A stretch of 64,000 nucleotides of DNA from an uncultured Oscillibacter sp. (GTDB lineage: Bacteria > Bacillota > Clostridia > Oscillospirales > Oscillospiraceae). Made by a program: the position numbers and the translations under genes. This document shows positions 30,044-38,375 of this stretch, piece by piece. A model generated the notes under the pieces. It ran no database searches. It worked only from the letters and a program-made list of their open reading frames with translations, and was not told the origin of the DNA. The first letter of the stretch is position 1. The number at the start of each line of letters is the position of its first letter. The DNA is taken from contig CAJTZK010000003.1 in NCBI GenBank assembly GCA_910583785.1, forward strand, positions 124,001 through 188,000. Direction: 5' to 3'.

Positions 30044-32551
30044 ATGAGTTACGATATTGGTGTACGGCTGGGAGTGGACGGTGAACAGGCGTTCCGCTCC
30101 AGCATCAACGCGATTAACGCAAATATCAAGGCTATGGGGACAGAACTGAAAGCGGTGACGGCCCAGTTTGCCAGAAACGCCGCCAGCGAGGACGCCCTTG
30201 CGGCTAAAAACCAGGTTCTGGCCAAGTCCATCGCCGCCACCAAGGACAAAATCGGCGTGCTGGACAAGGAACTGGAGCGGCAGACGGAGAAGCTCCGCTC
30301 CCTAGGGGACGCGCTGGAGGAAGTGACCAGGGCCCACGGGAAGGAATCCCAAGAGGCCCTGAACGCTCAAAACGCCTATAACAACCAGGCCAAGGCCGTG
30401 GCGAAGCTCCAGGACCAGCTCAACGGGGCCAAGGCCGAGCTGGCGGGAATGGAAAACGCCGTCAAGGACAATCAGGACGCCATTGACGGCCTGGGCCGGG
30501 AGGTGGAGGACGCCGGGGACGCCTTTGAGGAGGCGGGGAACAGCGCCGTATCCTTCGGGGACCTGCTCAAGGCCAATATCGTCTCTGACCTGGTGGTGGA
30601 TGGTATCCGAAACCTTACGGCTGGGTTAAAGGATTTTGTAAAAAGCTCTATAGGAAATTTCAGCGACTATGAGCAATTAGTAGGCGGCGTGGAAACGCTG
30701 TTCAAAAGCAGTTCCGGTAAAGTTCAGTCGTACGCCCAAAACGCCTTTAAAACCGCAGGGTTGTCTGCTAACGAATACATGGACACCGTAACCAGCTTTT
30801 CCGCTAGTCTGCTTCAAGGCCTGGGCGGGGACACCGCCAAGGCGGCGGAGCTGGCGAACCTTGCAATTACGGACATGTCGGACAACGCCAACAAGATGGG
30901 AACCGATATGTCATCCATTCAATATGCCTATCAGGGGTTTGCCAAGCAGAATTATACCATGCTGGATAACCTCAAGCTGGGCTACGGCGGTACCCAGGAG
31001 GAGATGATACGACTTATCAATGATTCCGGAGTTCTCAATGAAACCATCGAAAGCCTGGACAGTGTTTCCTTTGACCAAATCATTGAGGCAATTCACGAGG
31101 TACAAACCCAAATCGGCATCACAGGCACGACGGCCAAGGAGGCGGAAGAAACCATCCAGGGCAGTACGGCGGCCATGAAATCCTCTTGGGAAAACTTGAT
31201 GATTGGTCTTGCCTCTGGTGACCAGGATATGGGGCAGCTGGTATCGAATTTTACCAACAGCATAGAAACGGCAGCTCAAAATCTGCTCCCACGGATAGGC
31301 ATCATTTTGCAGGGTATTGGGCCCATGATCGGGGAATTTCTCAAACAAGGCCTTGTTACACAACTGCCGGAGATGCTTTTGGCCGGAAAGGACTTTGTTG
31401 TTTCCCTGGTTTCCGGCATAACCGAGGGGCTTCCCAATTTGCAGGAAACTGTCAACAGCCTGGCGGGAAGCACCTCTCAATATATCAGGGACAACACGCC
31501 GGCATTCGTCTCTTCCGGTCTTGATATGCTGGCGGGGCTGGCTTCCTCGATCCGGGAGGGGGCCGGGGTAATGGTGGACGCTGGGATACAGCTGGTGACA
31601 TCGCTGGCCCAGGGGCTGGCGGACAGCTTCCCCTCTATCATCGAGAAGCTGCCGGGCATTGTCAGCGATATTGCCGGGGTTATCAACGACAACGCGCCCA
31701 AAATCCTGAAAGCGGGTTTTGATCTCATTGTAACATTGGGAAAGGGATTAATTGACGCGATTCCGACCTTGATTGCAAATATTCCGGCAATTACAAGGGC
31801 GATATGGGACACCGTTTCCGCTGTCAATTGGCTGAACTTGGGGAAAAATATTATTGATTCGCTTGGAAAGGGAATTAAAAATATGGTAAGCTTTGCACGA
31901 ACCAGCGCGGGAGAAATTAAGGATACCATAAAGAGGAAAATTTCCGAGCTTCCAAGCGAGCTTTTCAACATAGGAAAAGATATGGTTCAAAAGCTCTGGG
32001 ACGGTATTAAGAGCATGGGCGATTGGATTCGAACCCAGTTGGGAGGCTTTATTTCCAACGCAATTAACTCTGTTACCGGCGGTTCTTCCGAATCCACGGC
32101 CTCCAGCAGCGGCGGGGCTGTACGGCGGTCTGCGGCGGCTCCCGCTATGCTGGCGGCTCCGGCAATGTTGACGGCGGAAGCTGTGGAAGATACCGGGCCT
32201 GTACTCTTCCGGGCGGCGCGGATGAGCGGCGGGGAAACGCTTTCCCAGGCGGTAACGCGCTCCCTCTCCGATACGGAGTCGCACCTCCGGGCCACGGCGG
32301 CGATTCGGCGGGTACAACGGGACATGAATAACACTGCCGCCAGCGTGGCGGCCTACTACACCGCGCCGGAGCGGCGGGGCAGCGGGAACCCGCAGCTGGT
32401 GAGGTCTGAAACCGGCTTTACCGCAGCGGAGTTGGCGGCGGCAATGCGGGAGGCCCTGAAGGGGACCCAAGTAGTAATGGACGGGCGGACGGTGGGCCGT
32501 CTGGTGGCCATCAATCAGGGAAACATGGGCCGGGCCCTGGGCACTTTGTGA
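30044..32551 (+). CDS. Phage tail tape-measure-like protein
   Basis: An 835-residue protein starting MSYDIGVRLGVDGEQAFRS after GATGAGGTGAACGT. The N-terminal 170 residues are coiled coil (KLRSLGDALEEVTRAHGKE). The TMP core follows (FSDYEQLVGGVETLFKSSS near residue 205, a GYGGTQEEMIRLIND segment near residue 310), then repeated amphipathic/hydrophobic segments (about 400-640) and an Ala-rich C-terminus. Tape-measure proteins set phage tail length. Here it is the only tail gene and is flanked by the GC-rich repeat on both sides. The middle of the gene is AT-richer than its ends. Confidence 0.8.
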   Translation: MSYDIGVRLGVDGEQAFRSSINAINANIKAMGTELKAVTAQFARNAASEDALAAKNQVLAKSIAATKDKIGVLDKELERQTEKLRSLGDALEEVTRAHGKESQEALNAQNAYNNQAKAVAKLQDQLNGAKAELAGMENAVKDNQDAIDGLGREVEDAGDAFEEAGNSAVSFGDLLKANIVSDLVVDGIRNLTAGLKDFVKSSIGNFSDYEQLVGGVETLFKSSSGKVQSYAQNAFKTAGLSANEYMDTVTSFSASLLQGLGGDTAKAAELANLAITDMSDNANKMGTDMSSIQYAYQGFAKQNYTMLDNLKLGYGGTQEEMIRLINDSGVLNETIESLDSVSFDQIIEAIHEVQTQIGITGTTAKEAEETIQGSTAAMKSSWENLMIGLASGDQDMGQLVSNFTNSIETAAQNLLPRIGIILQGIGPMIGEFLKQGLVTQLPEMLLAGKDFVVSLVSGITEGLPNLQETVNSLAGSTSQYIRDNTPAFVSSGLDMLAGLASSIREGAGVMVDAGIQLVTSLAQGLADSFPSIIEKLPGIVSDIAGVINDNAPKILKAGFDLIVTLGKGLIDAIPTLIANIPAITRAIWDTVSAVNWLNLGKNIIDSLGKGIKNMVSFARTSAGEIKDTIKRKISELPSELFNIGKDMVQKLWDGIKSMGDWIRTQLGGFISNAINSVTGGSSESTASSSGGAVRRSAAAPAMLAAPAMLTAEAVEDTGPVLFRAARMSGGETLSQAVTRSLSDTESHLRATAAIRRVQRDMNNTAASVAAYYTAPERRGSGNPQLVRSETGFTAAELAAAMREALKGTQVVMDGRTVGRLVAINQGNMGRALGTL

Positions 32552-32552
32552 A

Positions 32553-32571
32553 TGTGTCCAGCTTGGACACA
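32553..32571. repeat. TGTGTCCAGCTTGGACACA dyad
   Basis: A copy of the odd palindrome with one G-T pair at its centre, two bases after the tape-measure stop. Confidence 0.8.
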
Positions 32572-32650
32572 TTTTGAAAAGAGGCGTCATATTGGCGAGG
32601 CTCACAATTAACGATGTGGGCCTCGCCGCTTTAGAATTTCCTGTAACAGA

Positions 32651-32829
32651 CTGGCGGCCTACCGTGCCCGCCCTGGCGGCTTCCTGGAGGACCTGAACGC
32701 TGGCGGCGGGTTTCCGGTCCCCGGCCGGAGCTGGCGGCCTACCATACCTGCCCTGGCCGCTCCTTGGAGGCCCTGGCCGCTGGGGGTAGTCTCTCGGCTC
32801 CTGGTTGGGGCTGGCGGCCCGCCGTGGGT
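32651..32829. repeat. Second GC-rich repeat array, about 2.3 units
   Basis: The same unit as at 29559-29995, with cores at 32673 and 32753 (80-bp period) and a truncated third copy ending near 32829, 19 bases before the candidate attR. Together with the first array it brackets the tape-measure gene. Confidence 0.85.
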
Positions 32830-32847
32830 AAATCCTGCCGAGAAAAG

Positions 32848-32870
32848 TTTCCCTTATTTTTTCCCTTTAG
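32848..32870. repeat. Candidate attR
   Basis: A 23-bp sequence identical to 20150-20172 except for one A to T change. To its right the sequence becomes chromosomal groESL upstream DNA; nothing is recognised in 32871-33004 before the groES promoter. Confidence 0.7.
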
Positions 32871-33004
32871 CGGGATTATTTCAAATTTCTGCGTAAACCA
32901 AGTGAATACAAAAGCCTTTGTGCCGCAATTGGTTTATATTTCGACATCTTGCAGACAACAAGCTGGAATTTACAAATTCTTCATAACTTTTGAGAGAAAT
33001 CCCC

Positions 33005-33033
33005 TTTACAAATGGGGACGGCTGTACTATGAT
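33005..33033 (+). promoter_or_regulatory. Promoter of groESL
   Basis: TTTACA (33005-33010), 17-bp spacer, TATGAT (33028-33033), just upstream of the CIRCE dyad. Confidence 0.8.
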
Positions 33034-33041
33034 AATCACTG

Positions 33042-33068
33042 TTAGCACTCCTGATATCTGAGTGCTAA
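33042..33068. promoter_or_regulatory. CIRCE operator, groESL
   Basis: A perfect TTAGCACTC-N9-GAGTGCTAA dyad, the second HrcA site in this window. Confidence 0.97.
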
Positions 33069-33115
33069 CGGTGATTATGTTTTTTCAATTTTTATATTTT
33101 AAGGAGGAACCCGAC

Positions 33116-33400
33116 ATGAAACTCACCCCGCTTGCAGACCGCGTCATCCTGAAGATGGTGGAGACCGAGGAGACCACCAAGGGCGGCATCATCCTCACTG
33201 GCTCCGCCAAGGAGAAGCCCTCCGTGGCCGAAGTCATCTCCGTGGGCCCCGGCGGCACCGTGGAGGGCAAGGAAGTCACCATGACCGTGAAGCCTGGCGA
33301 CAAAGTGATCACCAGCCAGTACGCCGGAACCAAGGTGAAGCTGGAGGACGTGGAGTACACCGTGGTCCGGCAGAACGATATCCTGGCGATCGTCGAATAA
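33116..33400 (+). CDS. groES: Co-chaperonin GroES
   Basis: A 94-residue protein starting MKLTPLADRVILKMVE at ATG 33116, nine bases after AAGGAGGA. The mobile loop (ETEETTKGGIILTGSAKEKP) and the C-terminal DILAIVE are typical. It caps the GroEL chamber. An in-frame start at 33062 would lie inside the CIRCE element and is rejected. Confidence 0.97.
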   Translation: MKLTPLADRVILKMVETEETTKGGIILTGSAKEKPSVAEVISVGPGGTVEGKEVTMTVKPGDKVITSQYAGTKVKLEDVEYTVVRQNDILAIVE

Positions 33401-33608
33401 CGTCAAAGGGAGAACAGGCTCCCCCCTTGAGAGGTCCCCGCCTTCCGCCCAGGGCGGCTGGGACGGATAGGATTCCCGTTTCTTTCTCCGCAGGGCGGAG
33501 AAGCCAGGGGGGCGCCCCCTGGACCCCTGGCGGAACCAAGGGCGTTCCGGCGCCCGGTTTCGCGGCCCTAACTGTAAAACTTTCTTTGAAATAGGAGGAA
33601 CTGCTATT
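33401..33608 (+). other. GC-rich groES-groEL intergenic region with hairpins
   Basis: An unusually long gap for this operon. It contains CCGCC-cag-GGCGG, CTCCGC-ag-GGCGGAG and GGGGGCGCCCCC dyads and no ORF or recognisable promoter. It may be an insertion of a structured repeat or an mRNA processing element. Confidence 0.4.
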
Positions 33609-35231
33609 ATGTCGAAACTCATTAAGCGCGGCGAAGAAGCCCGCAAGGCGCTGGAGACTGGCGTCAACACCCTGGCCGATACCGTCAAGATCACCCTGGG
33701 CCCCAAGGGCCGGAACGTGGTCCTGGATAAGAAATACGGCGCGCCCCTGATCACCAACGACGGCGTGACCATCGCCAAGGAAATCGAGCTGGACGATCCC
33801 TTTGAGAACATGGGCGCCCAGCTGGTGAAGGAAGTCTCCACCAAGACCAACGACGTGGCCGGAGACGGCACCACCACCGCAACCCTCCTGGCCCAGGCCA
33901 TGATCGGCGAGGGGCTGAAGAACCTGGCCGCCGGGGCCAACCCCATCGTGGTCAAAAAGGGCATGGCCAAGGCCGTGGCCGCCGCCGTGGCCGAGGTCAA
34001 GGCCCAGGCCAAGACTGTGGACGGGTCCAAGGACATCGCCCGGGTGGGCGCGGTTTCCTCTGGCGACGAGGAGATCGGCAAGCTGATTGCCGACGCCATG
34101 GAAAAAGTTTCCGCCGACGGCGTCATCACCATTGAGGAATCCAAGACCGCCGAGACTTACAGCGAAGTGGTGGAGGGCATGCAGTTCGACCGGGGCTATA
34201 TTACGCCCTACATGGCCACCGACATGGAGAAGATGGAAGCCGTGGTGGACGACGCCTATATCCTGATCACCGATAAGAAAATCTCCGTCATCGCCGACAT
34301 CCTGCCCCTGCTGGAGCAGCTGGTCCAGTCCGGCAAGAAGCTCCTCATCATCGCCGAGGACGTGGAGGGCGAGGCCCTGAGCACCCTGATCGTCAACCGC
34401 CTCCGGGGCACCCTCAACGTGGTCTGCGTCAAGGCCCCCGGCTTTGGCGACCGCCGCAAGGAGATGCTCCAGGATATTGCCACCCTCACCGGCGGCACCG
34501 TGGTCAGCGAGGAAGTGGGCCTGGAGCTCAAGACCGCCGACATCTCCCTGCTGGGCCGGGCCCGCCAGGTGAAGGTCACCAAGGAGACCACCACCATCGT
34601 GGACGGCGCGGGCGACTCCCAGGCCATCAAGGACCGCGTGGCCCAGATCCGCTCCCAGATTGCCAACACCACCAGCGACTATGACAAGGAGAAGCTCCAG
34701 GAGCGCCTGGCCAAGCTGGCTGGCGGCGTGGCCGTCATCAAGGTGGGCGCGGCCACTGAAACCGAGATGAAGGAGAAGAAGCTCCGCATCGAGGACGCGC
34801 TGAACTCCACCCGGGCCGCCGTGGAAGAGGGCATCGTGGCTGGCGGCGGCACCATCTTCGTCAACATCATCCCCGCCGTGGAAGCCCTGGTAAACGGCGT
34901 GGAGGGCGACGAGAAGACGGGCGTCCGCATTGTGGCCAAGGCCCTGGAGGCCCCCATCCGCCAGATTGCCGCCAACGCGGGCCTGGACGGGTCCGTCATC
35001 CTGGAGAAGGTCCGCTCCGGCGAGAAGGGCTTCGGCTTCGACGCCTATAAGGAGGAGTACTGCGACATGGTGGCCGCGGGCATTGTCGATCCCGCCAAGG
35101 TGACCCGCAGCGCCCTGGAGAACGCCGCGTCTGTGGCCGGGATGGTGCTGACCACCGAGTCCCTGGTGGCCGACAAGCCCGAGCCCCCCGCGCCCGTTCC
35201 CGCCGCTCCCGACATGGGCGGCATGTATTGA
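33609..35231 (+). CDS. groEL: Chaperonin GroEL
   Basis: A 540-residue chaperonin. The ATP-binding segments are present (TLGPKGRNVVLDKKYGAP near residue 28; DVAGDGTTTATLLAQAM near residue 85), and the C-terminus is PDMGGMY, a short Gly-Met tail. ATG 33609 follows AATAGGAGGAACTGCTATT. Controlled with groES by the upstream CIRCE. Confidence 0.98.
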   Translation: MSKLIKRGEEARKALETGVNTLADTVKITLGPKGRNVVLDKKYGAPLITNDGVTIAKEIELDDPFENMGAQLVKEVSTKTNDVAGDGTTTATLLAQAMIGEGLKNLAAGANPIVVKKGMAKAVAAAVAEVKAQAKTVDGSKDIARVGAVSSGDEEIGKLIADAMEKVSADGVITIEESKTAETYSEVVEGMQFDRGYITPYMATDMEKMEAVVDDAYILITDKKISVIADILPLLEQLVQSGKKLLIIAEDVEGEALSTLIVNRLRGTLNVVCVKAPGFGDRRKEMLQDIATLTGGTVVSEEVGLELKTADISLLGRARQVKVTKETTTIVDGAGDSQAIKDRVAQIRSQIANTTSDYDKEKLQERLAKLAGGVAVIKVGAATETEMKEKKLRIEDALNSTRAAVEEGIVAGGGTIFVNIIPAVEALVNGVEGDEKTGVRIVAKALEAPIRQIAANAGLDGSVILEKVRSGEKGFGFDAYKEEYCDMVAAGIVDPAKVTRSALENAASVAGMVLTTESLVADKPEPPAPVPAAPDMGGMY

Positions 35232-35240
35232 GAAACGCCA

Positions 35241-35270
35241 GCGGCGCCCGCGTAAGCGGGCGCCGCTTTC
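35241..35270. terminator. Bidirectional terminator between groEL and cutC
   Basis: A perfect stem GCGGCGCCCGC / GCGGGCGCCGC with a GTAA loop, flanked by GAGAAA and TTTCTC. The genes on both sides converge on it. Confidence 0.85.
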
Positions 35271-36038
35271 TCATGCCTGGGGAAGGGGCTCAAGCCCATG
35301 GACGGTCTCCGCGCAGGCCCGGAACTCCGCCTCATCCGTCCGCCAGAGCTCGTACTCCGGCAGGGAGGGCAGGCCCATGGACACCGTGGCCTTCCGGTAA
35401 ACCATGCCGCTGTCCACGGGGCCGCGCCGCCCGGAGGTGTGGAAAATGTGGACCCCGGTCCGGGCGTGAATGTCCCGGATGTTCTCCTTCCGCACGCCGC
35501 AGCCCGCCATGATGGCGATCCGCCCCGCCGCCTGGGCCCGGAGGGCCCCCAGGGTCTCCGCCCCGGCCAGGGCGTCCTTCTCCTGCCCGGAGGTGAGGAT
35601 GGTCCGGCAGCCCAGGGCGGCGGCCTCCTCCAGGGCCTCCGCCGGGTCCCGGGTCATGTCGAAGGCCCGGTGGAGGGTAACCGCCATGCCCCCGGCGGCG
35701 CTTACCAGCCGGGCCATGACCGCCCCGTCCAGCGTGCCCGACCGCGTCAGGGCCCCCAGCACCACGCCGTCCGCCCCCAGGTCCCGGAAGCGGCGGATGC
35801 CGTCCTCCATCTCCTCCACCTCCGCCGCCGAGTAGAGGAAGTCCCCGAAACGGGGGCGGATGAGGACGTTGACGGGGAGGCTGCAGTCCCGCCGGACCTG
35901 CTGGAACAGGCCCAGGGAGGGGGTAGTGCCGCCGATGGAGAGGTTGGCGCACAGCTCCAGACGGTCCGCGCCCCCCCGGCAGGCGGCCAGGGCGGAGGCA
36001 TGGGAGTCCACGCAGCCCTCGATGAATCCATAAGCCAT
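35271..36038 (-). CDS. cutC: CutC family protein
   Basis: A 255-residue TIM-barrel protein of the CutC family, starting MAYGFIEGCVDSHASALAA at ATG 36038 after AGAAAGGAGC. Typical segments are GADRLELCANLSIGGTTPS near residue 24 and RPRFGDFLYS near residue 60. The family was linked to copper homeostasis, but its biochemical role is unsettled. Convergent with groEL. Confidence 0.85.
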   Translation of the reverse strand: MAYGFIEGCVDSHASALAACRGGADRLELCANLSIGGTTPSLGLFQQVRRDCSLPVNVLIRPRFGDFLYSAAEVEEMEDGIRRFRDLGADGVVLGALTRSGTLDGAVMARLVSAAGGMAVTLHRAFDMTRDPAEALEEAAALGCRTILTSGQEKDALAGAETLGALRAQAAGRIAIMAGCGVRKENIRDIHARTGVHIFHTSGRRGPVDSGMVYRKATVSMGLPSLPEYELWRTDEAEFRACAETVHGLEPLPQA

Positions 36039-36263
36039 GACAAAGCTCCTTTCTGGTAATTTCAGCCAAGGATCATTATACCAGGGCCTCCGCCGGAGCG
36101 CAAGCGGGGCGGGCCTGGGGGCCCGCCCGTCTTTCCGGAACCCCTGGCCGGCCGGGCAGAAGCCCCCCAGGGCCCGGGCCCCGCGGGGCCCCTCCCGGCG
36201 GAACCGCCTGGCGGGGGACGCCGGGGCGGCGGACCGTTTCTGCGGAAGGGCGGCGAATAACGC
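36039..36263. other. Very GC-rich intergenic stretch with palindromes
   Basis: Dyads such as GGGCC-tggg-GGCCC and GGCCCGGGCC-like runs, with no supported ORF, between cutC and the SLH gene promoter. Possibly a folded repeat element. Confidence 0.35.
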
Positions 36264-36292
36264 TTGTATTTTCCACGGGAAAGTGGTAGAGT
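36264..36292 (+). promoter_or_regulatory. Promoter of the SLH protein gene
   Basis: TTGTAT (36264-36269), 17 bp ending TGG, TAGAGT (36287-36292), about 58 bases before the ATG. Confidence 0.55.
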
Positions 36293-36350
36293 AAGGAACA
36301 AGGGACAACCCCTGTAAAACAAACTGAGAGGAAAGGACACTGGATACATC

Positions 36351-38306
36351 ATGAAACGAAAGAGTCAATTTTTAGCTTGGCTGATGGCGCTCTGCCTGTT
36401 GGCAAGCCTGGCCGTCGTGCCTGCGGCGGCGGAGGATGAAACGCAAGATGACCCTAAGGTGGAGGGGACACCGAATCCGCCAGGGGAGACTAAACCTGAT
36501 CCAGAGCCAGAGCCTGGCCAGACTCCGACTCCGGACCCGACTCCAACTCCGACTCCGACTCCGGACCCAACTCCAACTCCAACTCCGACTCCGGACCCGA
36601 CTCCAACTCCAACTCCGACTCCGGACCCGACTCCAACTCCGACTCCGACTCCGGACCCGACTCCAACTCCGACTCCGACTCCGGACCCAACTCCAACTCC
36701 GAATCCGGAGCCAACTCCGAATCCAGAGCCTACCCCGAACCCCAAGCCCGAAACTCCTACCCACCCCGGCTCCGATGACATCTCCGTCTCGGGCTACGTG
36801 GACCTGGGCACCCTGGAGAAAAACGCCTCCAGCAGCAGCCGGACCGATTCCTTCACAGTCGAGAACAACAGCAAATTCGACATGTCCTTCAAATGTTCCA
36901 CGCCCAGCGGCTACAAGGTTTCCGCCCCCAGCTCCATCAGCGCGAACAGTTCCGCCACGGTCACCGTGGAGCTGCTCAGCTCCAACGGCGTGGGCACCTA
37001 TAACCGGAGCCTGGACATGAGCGTCTCCTTCAAGGACGGCGACGGCCAGCCCTACAGCTTCTCCACGAAGCTCTACGCGGAAGTGGTGGAGAAGGGCTAC
37101 GCCCTGGCCGCGGACCCCGCCAGCAAGGACCTGGGCAAGCTGAAAGAGGGCTACAGCGAGAAAGAGGCCAAGGAAAAGGAAGTCACCGTCTCCATCCAGA
37201 ACAAGGGCGCCTCCAGCGTGCGGATGGACGGGGTGAAGGGAAACGACCACTTCACCGTCACCGCCGTGGGAGACGACTACGAAACCCTGAAAAACGGGGA
37301 AAAGGCCAGCTATAAGATCGTCCCCAAGCAGGGCCTGGCCGTGGGCACCTACACGGATACCATCACCTTCCTAACCCGGGAGAACACCAACGCCACCTTC
37401 AAGGCCACGGTGGTGATTGAAAAGAAGCTGGACCCCCTGACCGTGGAGCCCAATCCCCTGGACTTCGGCGTGGCGGAGGAGGGCTATGCCGCCCTCACCC
37501 AGAAAACGGTCACCGTGAAAAACAACACGGATTACGCCATCCGGCTGAACCAGCCTACCTCCTACAGCTATGAGATCAGCCTCCTGAGCCAGACCTCCCT
37601 GCCCGCCGGGAGCAGCGCCACCTTCACCATCCGTCCCCGGACGGGCCTCCCGGCGAACCTCTATGACGGCGTGGTGGAGGTCTACGGCTCCTCCAATGAC
37701 AATACCCTGGCCGCGAAGCTCAACGTGAAATTCTCCGTGAACCGGCCCGCCGGGCCCTCCACCTTCTCCGACGTGGCCGCGGGCAGCACCTTTGCCGCCG
37801 ACATCGCCTATGTCAGCCAGAAGGGCTTGATGAGCGGAAAGGGCGGCGGCCTCTTCAAGCCCCAGGAGTCCATCACCCGGGGCCAGCTGGTGACCATCCT
37901 ATACCGTCTGGAGGGCCAGCCCGCCGTCAGCGGCGCGGGCTTCCCCGACGTGGCCGCCGGGTCCTACTGCGAAAAGGCGGTGAAGTGGGCCGCGGCCAAC
38001 GGCATCACCGCCGGGGGCAAGGACGGGCTCTTCCGGCCCAACGATTCCATCACCCGGGAGCAGCTGGCCACCTTCCTCTACCGCTATAACAACTACAAGG
38101 GCTATGTGGTGGCCAAGCAGGCGGACCTGAGCGCCTTCTCCGACAGCGGCTCCGTGGCCTCCTACGCCAAGGACGCCCTCTCCTGGGCCAACGGCACGGG
38201 CCTGGTGAACGGCACCTCCGACGGCCGCCTGAATCCCTCTGGCGGCGCCACCCGGGGCCAGGCGGCGGCGATCCTCCACCGCTTCTGCGTCAGCATCGGG
38301 CGCTGA
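36351..38306 (+). CDS. Secreted SLH-domain surface protein with Thr-Pro repeat stalk
   Basis: A 651-residue protein with a Sec signal peptide (residues 1-28, cleavage likely after VPAAA). A long Thr/Pro/Asp stalk follows (about 50-140; DNA repeat 36528-36700 built from ACTCCAACTCCGACTCCGGA-type units). Then come three beta-sandwich repeats of roughly 110 residues (about 145-465; YALAADPASKDLGKLKEGYS and LTVEPNPLDFGVAEEGYAAL), and three C-terminal SLH domains (about 470-651; FSDVAAGSTFAADIAYVSQK). SLH domains bind pyruvylated cell-wall polymer, so it is held on the cell surface. Function unknown, possibly structural or adhesive. Confidence 0.85.
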   Translation: MKRKSQFLAWLMALCLLASLAVVPAAAEDETQDDPKVEGTPNPPGETKPDPEPEPGQTPTPDPTPTPTPTPDPTPTPTPTPDPTPTPTPTPDPTPTPTPTPDPTPTPTPTPDPTPTPNPEPTPNPEPTPNPKPETPTHPGSDDISVSGYVDLGTLEKNASSSSRTDSFTVENNSKFDMSFKCSTPSGYKVSAPSSISANSSATVTVELLSSNGVGTYNRSLDMSVSFKDGDGQPYSFSTKLYAEVVEKGYALAADPASKDLGKLKEGYSEKEAKEKEVTVSIQNKGASSVRMDGVKGNDHFTVTAVGDDYETLKNGEKASYKIVPKQGLAVGTYTDTITFLTRENTNATFKATVVIEKKLDPLTVEPNPLDFGVAEEGYAALTQKTVTVKNNTDYAIRLNQPTSYSYEISLLSQTSLPAGSSATFTIRPRTGLPANLYDGVVEVYGSSNDNTLAAKLNVKFSVNRPAGPSTFSDVAAGSTFAADIAYVSQKGLMSGKGGGLFKPQESITRGQLVTILYRLEGQPAVSGAGFPDVAAGSYCEKAVKWAAANGITAGGKDGLFRPNDSITREQLATFLYRYNNYKGYVVAKQADLSAFSDSGSVASYAKDALSWANGTGLVNGTSDGRLNPSGGATRGQAAAILHRFCVSIGR

Positions 38307-38328
38307 ACCGGACTCCCATACATGACGG

Positions 38329-38366
38329 AACCCCCGGAAACCACTTGGTTTCCGGGGGTTTTATTT
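38329..38366. terminator. Intrinsic terminator after the SLH gene
   Basis: A 14-bp perfect stem AACCCCCGGAAACC / GGTTTCCGGGGGTT, followed by TTATTT. The convergent peptidase gene ends just beyond it. Confidence 0.85.
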
Positions 38367-38375
38367 GGGAGGGGG

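Larger units (their letters stand above)
20150..32870. mobile_element. Integrated phage-derived element (about 12.7 kb), satellite-like
   Basis: A tyrosine integrase gene ends exactly inside a 23-bp repeat at 20150-20172, and the same sequence with one mismatch recurs at 32848-32870. Between them lie a CI/Cro switch, excisionase-like HTH, replication genes, toxin-like genes, repeat arrays and one tape-measure gene. No terminase, portal, capsid or other tail gene is seen. Chromosomal genes resume on both sides (DUF6514 gene, groESL). The integrase and a replication gene are broken, so it is probably not mobile on its own. Confidence 0.85.

Noticed and set aside
20150..32870. Intact prophage
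   Set aside because: No terminase, portal, capsid, head-tail connector, other tail or lysis genes are present; only a tape-measure gene.
20075..32980. Alternative attachment repeat ATTTACAAATTCT at 20075-20087 and 32968-32980
   Set aside because: Only 13 bp, AT-rich, and lying outside both copies of the 23-bp repeat at unequal distances; the 23-bp repeat at the integrase end is the better att candidate.
33062..33115. Longer groES start
   Set aside because: It would begin inside the CIRCE operator; ATG 33116 has the ribosome binding site and the conserved N-terminus.
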